From assembly GCA_905250125.1 (NCBI GenBank), contig CAJNOL010000751.1, positions 1-64,000 on the forward strand: DNA of 64,000 bases, read 5' to 3'. Source of the DNA: Rotaria sordida (taxonomy: Eukaryota > Rotifera > Eurotatoria > Philodinida > Philodinidae). A program made the translations under genes and the position numbers. Position 1 is the stretch's first letter; each line of letters begins with the position of its first letter. This document shows, piece after piece, positions 20,091 to 33,500 of the stretch. The notes beneath the pieces are model-generated. The model did no database searches. It was given only the letters and a program-made list of their open reading frames with translations, and was not told where the DNA came from.

Positions 20091-22344
20091 TAGGTAATAG
20101 AATTTGAGAAATATTCAACAGAGAAATGAGAGATCTATAACATAGATCATTTACAGATAGAGAAAAATCTATATGTACCTTCGAAAATTCATTTGTCATT
20201 CGTATAAAAATACATGAAAATTTGTGTAAGTTTTTTATTAATGTTTTAATAATCTTTATGTTGTGGAAGAAACATGTTCTTGGATAATTTCGATTTACTC
20301 TATTAGATGTTTCATGGTTTTACCTTTTTACAATTAAAAAGAAGTACAAATCCTAACGTTAATTGTAAGTTTTACACTGAAAAGACGTACCCCATAGTAA
20401 TAATATGAAATATTTGTTGTTATATATCGGTTAGTGAGCATTATGCTATACTTTTAATATTTTAATGCTATTCGGAAATGGTGTTCTAAATTCAGAAAAT
20501 GTTGTTTTTGTATGAAACGAAATGTTTTTGACTATTTTTCTGAATGTTCTATCATCAAAATTTCAAGCTTTGGTTAGAATATACAAAGTTGTTTGTTTCG
20601 TATTTTGTTTATTAAGTTTATTCTGATTTATCTTTTGGTAAAGTTTCGAACATACATGTCTTCAATAACACAAAAAGAAGATTAGTAGAAGTATATGCTA
20701 TTACAAAAATTATTTGTTTTGTTTTTTTCTGTTATACAAAGATAATATTACCAAATAACATACTCTTAAATAAATATTTAAAAAACTATAATATTGGTTT
20801 CTACTTAAAATTAAAAAAAAGTAAATTAATCTTTCTTAATATTTTTTGAGAAAATAATAAGTTTCATATAGACAATATTCAATTTGTTTTGTTGAAATAT
20901 TTATTTATCTTCATCTAAAAATATTTTAATCAGGTATGAATTACATTTTCTAAAAACTTTATAGCATTATCTGATTCTTGGTTCAATAAGTACCAAACAT
21001 ATTTTACAAACTATCGAAATACCGAATTCATAGCAAAGATAATTAGTTCTAGACTGAATCATATGAACTAGAATATATAATTGACATCATACTATATTGT
21101 GCAAGAACTGCTAATACCTTTCCATTTGTCGTTTCAAGAACCTTAAACCAGTGATATGAAATCAGTTTACTACCGACCAACAGCTATAAAGTCATTATTC
21201 AATGGTACCTTACAACCGGTAGTCAAAAATTTTTTCGTGCTGACGATAATTCTCTGGAAACTATGATGCCTATACTCTCAGTTATTGTCATGTGTCATGC
21301 AATCGAATAGAACCATAACGCGATTACTAGTATGTGTAATTAGTTCATTTTCTTCAGACAAAACACTATTAACATGGAAAGAAATTTGATCACTTTTTTC
21401 TTGACAGGTATTTCAGTGAGTCTCCATCAAATTAATCGTAATTCGATCTAAAATTGATTAGATATGTTTGGTTTCTTATTATCAGTTCTGTTAGTGTTTT
21501 TCTTCTGAAAAATTATGCACAACAATAAACATCGAATGCATTAATACAATTGAACTTTGTCGTATACAGCGATAAATGAGTGTTGTATTGCAGCATTCAA
21601 GCATTACTGACACAATACTGTGGCAAAGCTCGTCAATAATTCAGCATTGTGGATCACTCATTTACTTCATATTTAAACGATTTGACAAAGTCTAAAAAGC
21701 AAAAACCCATTTCATTTACGTCTCAAGTCATTTTCAAGTGCTCATTAGTTAAATTAATGCCTCGATAGACTCATCATAATCACGTACATAAGTTTCAAGT
21801 TACAACGTAGTAGTATTAACGTGATCCTTCTTGAGTTTTTCAATACATTCAAAAATCTACTTGTTCTGTCAGGAGTTCTCTTCGAACTTGATTTCCTTAA
21901 AGTATTCCACACGACATCGTTCAGTTGAAATAATAGCAAAAAATTTGATTCTTTTTATTTTGCAAAGTGATGTGGATAATTCGACAGTAATTCATTAACA
22001 TATCAAGAAAATTCAGCAACACAAGTGAAATCGTAGCGAAAAAGTTAGGTAGCACATATGTAGAAGACACTCCAATTCTGAGTTGCCATGTCAGTGATAG
22101 ATTCTACAACGAAAACAATGGAATTGAAAGAAACGCGAAACTACTCAATCATTCATCATCGTTTGTAAAAGAAAGTTTCCAGTCGTATTTCTGCTTTCTC
22201 TATCTCCTATTCGAAGATACCTTATACTACTCAAATAGTTGAGTTCAGTCAAAGAAACAGCGTCGCAGATATGGAATGTCATCACCAGATGTGCTGTCTG
22301 TAAACGTGTCAATTTACTATTAATGTTTACAATCGATTTAATTC
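20091..22344. other. Intergenic, with faint decayed coding traces
   Basis: Mostly AT-rich without genes. On the minus strand about 21250-21050, short peptides line up across frameshifts (FPENYRQHEKIFDYRL, then LISYHWFKVLETTNGKVLAV), which suggests a further dead gene. The frame at 22145-22363 on the minus strand is downstream sequence of the next gene. Confidence 0.4.
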
Positions 22345-22929
22345 TTAACCAATCCTTCGCCATTGATTAGCATAATCTCGAATAGCCAAACTGAGCAGAT
22401 AAATACTGTCTGGAATTGCATTTGAATACACGTACATATCATATTTGTTGGTCCAAATTAATGATTCAATTCGTAATTGAAATTTTGCCAAACAACTGCG
22501 ATTATTTTGAATACCATCATAAAAGAATGTTGTGAGAGAGGCGGGTTCAGTATCCATAGATATAATAGTTTCGTTCCATGAGATAGTCCAATGTTGACCT
22601 AATATTTGATAATGCTGTTGAATTTTACCTTTTGACCATTTTTTAGTTTGTAGATCACGTATTTGTAATGTAGCCTTGTATGCCGAGCCTTTTTTGGATG
22701 TGTGACCTTTGCCAACTACTTTTTTCGATGGATAGGCGACCAGTTTAATCGATTGTTTGAAGCTAACAGATGACTCAATGCGATAGTGAAGATTTTTGCC
22801 AGTTTGGTCGTAGATTGAGAATTCTCTAGCTTTGAACCATTGAAAATAATCCTCTTCAATGACATATTGACGTTCTGGTGTTTGGCTAAGAGTAATGTGG
22901 ATAAAAGCTAAGATGAGCAGTCGAATCAT
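22345..22929 (-). CDS. Secreted tubby/LURP-one-related-like protein
   Basis: A 194-residue intact frame. I chose the ATG at 22929 because it begins a compact signal peptide (MIRLLILAFIHITLSQ). A start at 22974 would add 15 residues. After the signal, alternating beta strands follow: FSIYDQTGKNLHYRIES near the start, a Lys/Gly-rich turn (KKVVGKGHTSKKGSAYK), then ATLQIRDLQ. The end has a strand and a final hydrophobic helix (SIYLLSLAIRDYANQW). This order, including the last helix of the kind LLLAAVVAID, is what is seen in the LURP-one-related / tubby C-terminal fold. A secreted form is unusual. No catalytic site is expected. The family call rests on pattern, not alignment. Confidence 0.6.
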   Translation of the reverse strand: MIRLLILAFIHITLSQTPERQYVIEEDYFQWFKAREFSIYDQTGKNLHYRIESSVSFKQSIKLVAYPSKKVVGKGHTSKKGSAYKATLQIRDLQTKKWSKGKIQQHYQILGQHWTISWNETIISMDTEPASLTTFFYDGIQNNRSCLAKFQLRIESLIWTNKYDMYVYSNAIPDSIYLLSLAIRDYANQWRRIG

Positions 22930-25094
22930 CTTGTATGAGATCGTCAGTGGTATGTTGAAAAGAATGACTGACAAACAAGTAATGCCAGTGATAAGTGAAT
23001 GTTTTATAGTTAGGCAATAGAAAGATATAGTTCGTAAATAGTGGTGCCCTTTATCGATTCTTCATCAAGCATTAGAAATCGATCCGTAGTCATAAGATTT
23101 GAAAAGGTCATACTTGTGCATCACCAAATGTTTACGAGTAAGGAGAAAAAAATGGTGTAACATAATACCATAAATCTAATTAGTTTTTTGTCTGGATATA
23201 TTTTCTTTTTCAATGTTATGATCATTGAAACACATCGAAAGCATTGATATTGATGAACAAAATTTCATGAAGGAGATGGAAGTTAGCTTTCACTTTAGAG
23301 AATAATCTAATCGGTGGGAATAGTACTTCACGAGGAGTCAAATTCATTCGAGAAGATTATGTCAATGTAGACGAAGTGCTCGATCTCTGATTTATTTCTA
23401 TTAGATACTGAAACAAACATTCACTCATTTCTATTTAATCGACTCGTAAATTCAATCGAAGATCGTTCCTAAAGCTTGAACGACTCACTAAGACAAGTCG
23501 AATAACTGCTCTACTGTTGTTTTGCATCGATAATTTCATAGAACATATTTCATCATTCACACAAAACAAAATCACTTGAATAGATGCAATTTGATCTTGA
23601 TCGATCTTCTCTTCGTTAGAAGACCTGATTACAACACTGACTGAGAACAAATACATGCTGTGAATAGCTATACTTCACACTAAACAATGTATTCCTAGTA
23701 TTCTTCTAAGGTATTTCCGAAACTTTGCGCATCTCTCTAAGGTGTATCGGCGTTCGATTGTATGACTCATTGACTGTCATGCGAAAAACCGTCAATAACA
23801 TAGAAGAATCGAGCATTGATCATGCATGATGCATTTCTTCGAATTGAAACTCTAGTAGGCCCAATCAGGAGTCAAGATGAGTCGGGAAATTTTACTAACG
23901 AGGGAACACCTCCTCGTGAAGCATCCCCTTTTGACATGATGTTTTACCCATATGTAGACCTTAATGAGACTAGAAAAATTCCAACAGGGTTTCAANNNNN
24001 NNNNNNNNNNNNNNNNNNNNNNNNNNNNNNNNNNNNNNNNNNNNNNNNNNNNNNNNNNNNNNNNNNNNNNNNNNNNNNNNNNNNNNNNNNNNNNNGGTGG
24101 AAAAAGACCCACATCCACCCTAAGTAAGTCAAGAAGCAGCAGGGTCTCTTTGAAAAAGCGAGAAAAAAAAGAAGGATATCTTTTTCTGTTAAAAACCAGC
24201 AGCAAAAAGAAAGAATTATGTTTCTGGTAGTCTCAGTAATGGTTCGTAAACGAAAAAAAGAGTGTTGTATAGTCAAATCAACGTGCTCTTTAGTATGAAC
24301 AAATCAAAAAAGATTTTAGCGAAAAAGAATTTTCGCTAGGAAAACTGGTTTCCAGAAAATGGGCCTCTAGAATCATAGCTACCAGCCTCGTATTAATATC
24401 CGAAATCAGCATGATCGATTACCTATAATTCACTAGATTTGGTTAAAAAAAAGCGATTAGACGGTTAGGAACTTTTTCTCATGAGTGCGATGAACGATCA
24501 AGTTTGATTCAGAATAAATAAATTATATGATGAATGAAACAGACGGCTAATAGATCCACGACATTATCTTCACATATGTTCGATAAGCACAAAATTCTAG
24601 GTGTACATCTAGGCCGATGATCGCCATATCGTTCATTGTTTACACTTGTTCGTTTCTCTCTCATCATTTTATGTATGTCCGAAAAAAACGGAGAGAATAG
24701 ATAAATATAGAGAACGCATAGATCTCGTTGTAAAAAACATTGATCTGTCAGCGGTCAGTAAACATCGATTGCTACATATGACAAGTGTTTCCTTTGTTTC
24801 TCTTTTCCTCTTTCTCCGTTACTTCCCATGCCGTATTCATGTTTTTTTGAACAAGCACACAAGTAAGAAATAGCTGTAAAGGACGAGATATTAATGCTAT
24901 AATGGAGAACAAAAAGTGGATTTTATATCTTTTTTCTTCTACAGGACTCACTCATTACAAATTGTATTAAACTTTTCTTAAAGGTAGCAGTAGCAAAAAC
25001 CATTAAAAGTATGTAGTACGGTGATCGACATTAACGCCTTACGAGCAACTATAAGCATAGTATTCAAGATGTCTATTGCTCATTTCAAAAAGAA
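22930..25094. other. Intergenic sequence including an assembly gap
   Basis: No gene is supported. A 60-residue open stretch before the gap (23816-23995) has fairly balanced composition and might be part of an exon, but it cannot be followed through the gap. Confidence 0.4.
23996..24095. other. Assembly gap of 100 N
   Basis: Exactly 100 N, the usual scaffold placeholder, so the true distance is unknown. The right flank begins with ccacatccaccc, a C-rich telomere-like word, so a longer cassette may be hidden in the gap. Confidence 0.95.
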
Positions 25095-25645
25095 AGATGG
25101 GTGGGTATTTTTCGAATAACTTTTGATAGAAGCAAGATAGAGAGCTGTGGTTTTCACCATTGGTAAGAGGAGATGAAGACACATCGAACAGTATGTTATA
25201 GAATAATTTGGCCAGGCTTTTTCAAGTACTTACACTGACGTTTTTGAACATCAACATTCTACGTAAGGTGAGTAAAGTGAATTTCCAATAATCACGTCTG
25301 TATTCGAACCGCTAGTGGAAGATCTATAAAACCGTACAGGGCCCAAATTTCTAGATTTATGCGTTCAGGAGTTATAGGTATTCTACTCGAAAATCTGAGT
25401 CGATTTTTCTATTAATTTCTGTGAAAAAAATAACTTTTCTTGCGTTTTTCGTATTTTACGAGAAACCAATTTTCCGGCACTTTTTTTTAGAATATTGGTT
25501 AAGAAAACTTTAGAAAACATCGTAAACAAAACCTATAATATACGATTCGATGCGTCTTCATCTCCACTTTCTAATAGCGATAACCGCAGCTCTCTATCTT
25601 GTCTTTATCAAAAGTTATTTGAAAAATATCCCACCCACATTTTTT
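25095..25645. repeat. Long inverted repeat with GGGTGGG / CCCACCC tips
   Basis: The left arm at about 25095-25204 (gggtgggtatttttcgaata onward) pairs with the right arm at about 25531-25643 (ending tatcccacccacat). The arms share about 110 bp with scattered differences, including aagatagagagctg and its inverse. The 320-bp loop has no coding signature. The tips carry the same kind of G-then-C words as the telomere-like cassettes. It is probably a fold-back mobile element. Confidence 0.7.
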
Positions 25646-27587
25646 TGCAATTGGCAATATATAGCCAATATGCATACCCAGATCTACACTCATGCCCTCA
25701 AATGCACACCTTCATATCGCAAACCCATTCATACCCTTCTACCAAGTAAAAAGACACAGTTTGTAATTAGTATGAACATGATAACGATTAGGTAACGGCT
25801 CAGTTCTGAATCGATTACTGTGAAAACAATTTGTTAAAAGAACAATCTGTAGAGGACACATTTAGATCTCAGTTTTGTGTATTCCATATGGATCGAATAA
25901 TGTAGAACAACTCATCGCTGATAAAAGATCATCTGATTTCATAGAATGATCGATGTATCGTTCTTATATTCGGGATCACTTTGACATATCTTGTTGAACA
26001 ACGATGAATCGAAATAGTACATAGTCTTACACTGACTGAAAGACAAATCAAAGTAAAATCAACATATTAATACACTTCCAATTTTTTCTTGGGATCTCTA
26101 CTTGATTTTAAAATTGGTATATCAATTAAAATATTTTCTTGTTTACTATTTAGGCGTATGAAATAGAGAAAAAATAGTACAACAATATTACTTCACATAA
26201 AAAAAGAAAACCAAGTAACATTATTTAATCATGAACATGTTTTCTCGTCATCAAATAATTTTGAAATAAAACTTAAGATATGACTTATGACTTTGTATTT
26301 CAATGAATTCATATTTAAGATAAGTATTTGGTTAATAAAATATAATGTGTATCGTTACGTATTTGATTTCATTTCATGATTAAGATTGAGATCCTAATGC
26401 ATGAAAGTGAAGAAAAAAGTTCGAAGTAAAACATTTCAAACGAATATATCAATAATTATAATCATAAGAGACTTTTAAGCAAGATTCTCGATTATTTCGT
26501 GATAGTATTCATATGTAATTGAACTTTAATAAATTATTTCTTTTTATTTATCAATATTTTTATTAAATTTAGTTAAAATCAAGATAATATTAAAATTACA
26601 AATTAAATGAATTTAAATAAAAACTAGATTGTAACGTTTCGATAAAACGAAATTATCTTTATCAAATATATCATAGGAATATAGAAGTATTCATGTACAT
26701 ATTTTCTCTTTTTGATTTTGATATATTGTTATGATGTGATTAAGATATGATAGTGGAATGATGACGGAGTAATACTGGTAGGATATATGGATTATTTGTC
26801 TTTGTCATTCGTACCACTGCGATAAATTAAGCATCATAATAATATATTAAAATAAGAATAATAAAATAGTAAAAATATATATGAAAGTGTTTACATTCCA
26901 AGAAGATGTCAATCAAATAAAGGCAAAAGAGTAATTTATTAGAATTCAGTTACGAATGTTCTTTCTAATAACATGTAATGAAAAAATAGAATCTATGTCT
27001 AATATATTTGCATAATAATAAGAATTTAGGTTCTCAAATTTTCACATCTTTTGCTAAATTTTTTAATGAACGAATTAATTTGATCAGTATTTTCTTCATC
27101 CCTTTTCTTTTGTATTCTTCGAATATCAGTTGTAGTTTTTAAGCCTATGATAAATTTCGATATCAATAGTAATCTCTTCTTGAATATGTATATAAGCCAT
27201 CACATGAATGAGATTGATGAATAATTTATATGCTTGTTTATACAAAACTTTGCAATGCATAAGAAAAAATTTTCTATTGTTAGATCAATTATTTTGTGTT
27301 TAGATTTCTGAATTGCATCTTACATATATTTATCAAATAATAATGATTTATGGATATACTTTTCTTTATATATATGTATATAAATATAACTTTATAGAAA
27401 GAATGATGATCATTAAAAAAAAATAAATAAAATTAACTTAAAAAAAAAACAGAAAGAAGAAATACTGTTTTTTTTTCTTTCTTTAACAACGAGATTCAAT
27501 ATTATGTAACCTCTATATTATATTCATTAAAATTAATATAAATTAAAATTGCAATAAAAAGACTTTTTCATTAAAATAAAATAAATA
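25646..27587. other. AT-rich 3' flank of the golgin gene
   Basis: No gene or clear repeat. C-rich words at 25676-25740 (cataccc, tacactcatgccc) are degenerate telomere-like units without a G-rich partner. AATAAA-like words are frequent just below 27588, so the golgin poly(A) site cannot be placed. Confidence 0.4.
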
Positions 27588-30500
27588 TTATCTTGTTGCA
27601 TTTAACCAACGCTAAATAATGAAAATAAATTAAAATAAAATTTATTTAAATAATTTACCGATTGACGAAGTTTTTCATGTTCTATTATTAATGATTTTTC
27701 ATTATCGGTATAACGAAGAACAGCACAAATAACTTTTGCCATTGTCTAAAAAAATAAGGATTTATTTTTCTTTGTTAGATTATAAAATAAATTTAACATA
27801 CTAATCGATCAGTTCCGGTCATATAAGCAAGTACAATTTGTTTTAAATAATCAATTTCAGTTGGTTCGAATACAAATGAATGTTGATTATCATATGAATG
27901 ATTCAAATATATATCTAAATAAAAAATATGTAGAAGAAAATAAAACTATTTTTCATATTCTCTACCATCCATTGAAGTTTGAGAAGAATGTTCAGTTGTT
28001 CTATAAAATAGAATCATTTGATTTTTTTCTTCTATTCTTTTCTCGTTTAAATTGATTTCTTAACAACTTACTGAACAATTTGTTTGGTAAGTTTTTCAAT
28101 TTGATTTTGTAAATCTTGTATAATTCGATGATTATCTAATTGTTTTTCCTATGAAATCATATATATTCATTTTAATTAAATGAAAATGGAAAACAAACTT
28201 TTAATTGTTCTTGCATTTTCGACATTTGTTCTTCAGCAATATATGCTCGTTGTTCAGCATTAGTTGCTCTTTTCTCTGAACTAATAATAAGATCATTGCC
28301 AGTTTTATTATTCTTTTCTGTTAATAAAGAAAAACAAAATAGACAATTCGATGAATGTGATTGTTATTTTTGTGTTGAACTTACGAATAAGATCACTAAG
28401 TTGTTGATTATAATTGTATTCATTTTCTTCAATTTTATTACTCATTTCTTTTGCTATTGCTTTTAATCTTGTATTGTATTCTATTTCTTGTTCTTTTAAT
28501 CGTTGTTCATATTCTTGAATTGTTTTTTGTAATTGAATTTCTAAATTACAAAAACAAAAAAAAATAAACATTGATTTTTTAAAGAAAGAAATAATCAAAG
28601 ATTATACCTGTATCATTAGGATTTTTTTGTTCATTATTATTTATTGATTCTTTCATTTTTTGTAATGCTTTACGGAATTTAGTTGCACTTTCTTGTGTTT
28701 GTTTAAGAGTTAATTCAATTTCTTGAATTTTTTCATCACGTTCTGTTATTTGTCGATCTTTTTCATTAATATCTTGTTCAAAATTAAATTTTTCATTTTC
28801 ATATTGATCTATTCGACGAATATTTTCTTCATTGATATTTATTAAAGATTTTATTTCATTTTTTAATGTTTCAATTTCATTTTGATAAGAATCACGTTCA
28901 GTCTAGAAAGAAAAGATTTATCAATAATGTCTACAATCATAACTATATAGAATGTCAATCGAATATAAGATTTTACAAGAAAAATACATCATGAAATATC
29001 AGAAATGTCGAAGAAGTCTGGAAAACGAGACGCAGAGTGTTGCAGCTATCACACCAAACGGTAGGTGAAGATATTTTTTTGTGACATGTGTTTTCCTCAT
29101 ATTTGTGGCACTCTAATATTTCTTAAGGAATAGTGCTTAACTTTAAACATTTGATGTATATTCTTTTTTTGAAAAACTTTAGCAATAGTTTAATAGGTGA
29201 AAGCACCTGGCACGGTTGCTCAGCATATGGCCACCCTAGCGTGAGCAGTGCATACCTCTCCCATATACAATGTCTTGATTTGTTATTTAAAGACAAGAAA
29301 GAATAGCCAATAGGGTAGGTCGGAATGAGCCGCTTATACTCTGGAAAACTTTATATAAATTTTTTGTTTTAAAATGATAGTTTTCTTTTCTTTTGAAAAA
29401 ATACAAAACAAATAAGAAAAGAAGTTCTATGGTGTTATCATATAACATGCATAGCTATATTTCAATTTTTTCGAGCAGTAATTCTAATGGATGTAAAAGA
29501 ATCGAAAAAAAAAATTATTAAACAATCAAGGAAAAATATTTGCATTTGTTCGTCTTATTTATTTTTCTATCATCTAGTTTGATCTATATTTTAAATGAAA
29601 AATTTCTAGTTTTACAATCTTAGTCTTACAAAACACTATGTTTAGAATTGTTTTCAAAAGTCTAATTTTCTTTGTTCTTATGATTAAAATAATTTTTATT
29701 AAACAAACCTGAAATTCTTTGTTTTTTTGTTCAACTTGTTCAAGTTGGATATTATTTTCGTTCAAATTTGATTCCATTGTTTGCATTTGTATACGAATAT
29801 GATCTAATTCATTTTCAAGATTAGTTTTTTCCGAAAGAATATTATTTAATTTAATTTCTAATTGAGAATATGTTTCATTTTGTTGTTGTTGAAGTTTATG
29901 ATTAAGATTTTCTTGTTCATCTAATTTTATTTTATACATTGATAATTGTTCATTTTTTTCATTAAGTTCAGAATTTTGACTAGTTAGTTTTTGATGAAGA
30001 TTATTAATTTCATCTTGTTTATCATTGATTGTTGATTTTTCTTTACTAAATTCACATTTAAGTTCTTCAATTGTATGTTCATGTTCTTTATGTAATTTCT
30101 CAATTTCTGATTGATAATTTTGTTTGAGAGTATCAATCTGTTAAAATAGAAATAAACGATGAAAACCTACGAAGACTTATGTAAACATCTAAATTTATCT
30201 ATGAATAATAAATAACATATTTTTCCTATATTAGAAGAAAATCATTGGCACTATGATTCATTTTTATGTCTTGTTCTTAGTCTCGACTTCAAGAAGTAAA
30301 CAGCTGACTGTATGACATTGGCTTCATATGGAATTCTTGCAATCAATGAAAGCATTTTCGGATCAGTTTGAGTGATATAGCAGATAGTTCTATCTAATCG
30401 TAATAAGCAATATTAGGGTTGGGAAGTTACCGTTAGGTTACCAATTACCAAGTAACTGATAACGAAAACGACAAGTGATGAGTTTATTAAGGAAAAGTTA

Positions 30501-33500
30501 TTTTTCAAAACTAACGCCACAATAATGTTTTATAAAGCTTGTCGACATCAGAGAATCTATGTGTCCATAGTATTTCTTTAATCTGTCAGATTTCAGGAAG
30601 GTTTTTCTTCATTATTGTATGAAGAAAACCCTTGCCGCAATCTGATTGTTTGAAACAAAAAAGTTCCTAGCCAATCAGATTTCAGTCGGTGATTTCTTCT
30701 CTTTTGTAAGGATAATACACACGGTGCTGCCGGACAGTATGATAGAAGCACATCCCTCGAATCTTCTGATCGACCATGAGAATATTATTTTTTTTCGTTA
30801 CAATAATGAAGAAAATCCTTGCTGAAATTTGACTGGTTAGGAGAAAGTTGATCTCAGTCAGTCATATTCCAGAGGAAGTTTTCTATTATCCAATCAGTAT
30901 TCAGTATGGCATTGTATTAGTAAATTAGATCTTATCATGGTTTTCTTGTCGTTAGCAAAGACGAGGTTATGTGGAATCTAAACTACTTACGCTCGAGAAA
31001 TAGAATTTCTTTCGCGAAACAATTATCATAGTCACAAATTTTTCTCTACTTGATATCTGGTGACTTCCCCCACCTTCTTTCTATTTTCCCTTTGCTTGAC
31101 TCTATTTTTATATCTTCTATTTAATGTTGATATTCAAAATAACATCTCAAAAACTAAGAAAGTACCATTTTGTCTTTTTCTTCTAATAATTGTCGATTAT
31201 TGATTTGAGAAGTTTCAATAGTTTGTTGCAATTGTTCATGCTCTTTAATAGTTGATTTTAATTGATCAATAGTAGTATTCAATTGATTGATATTATATTG
31301 TTTGTCTTCAAGTTGTTTTTCAATATTTTTAATATGTATAATTTTTTCATCAAGTTCATTTTGTAATTGTTTTGTTGTAATATGAAATTTTTCTTGTAAT
31401 ATTGTTAATTGTTCACTGTTTTGCATATTAGATTTAATTGTTTGTTGATATTGTTCTTTTAATGAATTATATTCATTGGTTAGTTCTTTTTGTGATAGAT
31501 TTGATTGAAATTTTAATTTTTCTAATTCATTTTCAAATTGTATAATTTGAGAAGATTTTTCTTTTAATTCTTCTTCATATTGATTAGATTTTATTTTTTG
31601 TTCATTTAATAATATTTGAAAATGATTGATTTCTTTTTGATCTTCATCAATTTGTTTTGATAAATCAATTATTTTATCTTGTGCTCTTTTAGCTGTAGCT
31701 TTATATTCATCTTCAAGTGCAGATAATTGTTCTTTTCGAGTATTTTCAAATTCAATTTTTAATATTTCAATTGTTTTTTTATGTTGATTTTCAATTTCTT
31801 CGAGTTGATTATTAAGACGATCTTGTTCTTTATTTAATTCTTTTAAATTACTATCAAATTTCGTTTGTTGTTGATTCATAAGATTAGCAATTTCTTCTGA
31901 ATGTTCTTGACGTAGAGTATCAAGCGTTTGTGTTAATTTATCACAATTAGCTAAAGCTTCATTATAATCATTTTGTAATTTAGCAAGACTAGCTTTTGTT
32001 TCATTAATATCATCATCTAATAAAAAGAAAAAAAAACAAAATGAATCGAAAGTGATCTTTATATAATATCATTTAATTTCGTAGTATTTGAAGAATTTAG
32101 CTTTGTAGTAGAGATAGATGAAACCAAAGAATACAGCTAGATTTTTTGTATTTTTGACAAGAAAACTTCTTCAATTGATAAAAAGTTTTTGAAATGAGAC
32201 TTGTATCCTTAGGAAGAGACTACCGCGATTATGCAAAACATATAATAATTCAGTTCCTTATTACTTTCTTATCAAATTATAGTCACCGTACTGAATTTCT
32301 ATCCTTGTGCAAAAGGCTACACCTACAATGCGGATACTTTTTTAACCAATTAAGGTAAAATGTTTGCAAAGCAGAATCAGGGGGTATAGATAAAAAATAA
32401 CCGCATTTTAAAAACTGTCGACAAAGCAGAATCGACATAGAGAGATGAAAATGTCCGCATTATAGAATCAAGAAAAAATTTATTATGTGAAGAAAGACAA
32501 AGATACAAGCAATACGAAATGATTCAACATTCAACTATGCTTTGGTTCAGGGTGTGGATGTGAATGGATGTAACGTGTGATATTCTTGTCCACACCCACA
32601 CTATTTCTATCTCTTTAAATACTTGCGTTCACGGTATAAAGTAAAAAAAGATGATATGGACGACACCCGTCCGTCCAGCGTTACACCAGCTCAATAGAGA
32701 TGATATCGTCGATAGAATCGATTTGCCTGTACTAATTTTCTTACTATTTCTACTTTTTTCTTGATTCTATAATGCGGACATTTTCATCTCTCTATCTCGA
32801 TTCTGCTTTGCGGACAGTTTTCAAAATGTGGTCATTTTTGTCTATACCCCCTGATTCTACTTTGTGGACATATTTTTCCTTCAATTAAGAAAAATCGCCC
32901 GCAATCAAGAAGAAACGGATTTTTCTACCTCTTTCTATTCAATTTATTTGCATATGAAATTAATATCTTTTGATTTATGGACTTTATATAAATTTCGAAA
33001 ATAAAACTGATTATAATAAACGAATGCATCATAATTATTAAGATATAGTCCTATAGACATAAATCAGGAAAACAATACCACTGCGAGGCTTGTAAATAGT
33101 AAAATAGTATCAATGTAAAGAGAGAGAGAGATATGAATATTAACCTGTATGTTCATGCTGTTGTATTGATTGATATTTATCTTTATACATTGTTCGTTCT
33201 TGAGCTGTTTGATCAAGTAATGATTGAATATTATCTTTTGTTTGTTTTATTTGATGTAATTCATTTGTTAAATTTTCATATTCAGTTTTAAGAGTATCAA
33301 AAGATTTTAAATGTTGTTCATTTTCTTTTGATAGATTATCTTTCAATATTTCAATATCATTATTCAATTGTTCAATTTGTTGTTTATTTTTAAGAATTAT
33401 TTCTTGATAATTTTTAATCAGATCTTGAAATTCTTTATTTGATATTTCAAGATTTAATTTATCATTTATTAATTGTTCTAATTGTATTGTTTTTTCATCA

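Noticed and set aside
23816..24276. Frames that run through the assembly gap
   Set aside because: Their length is created by N bases read as unknown residues.
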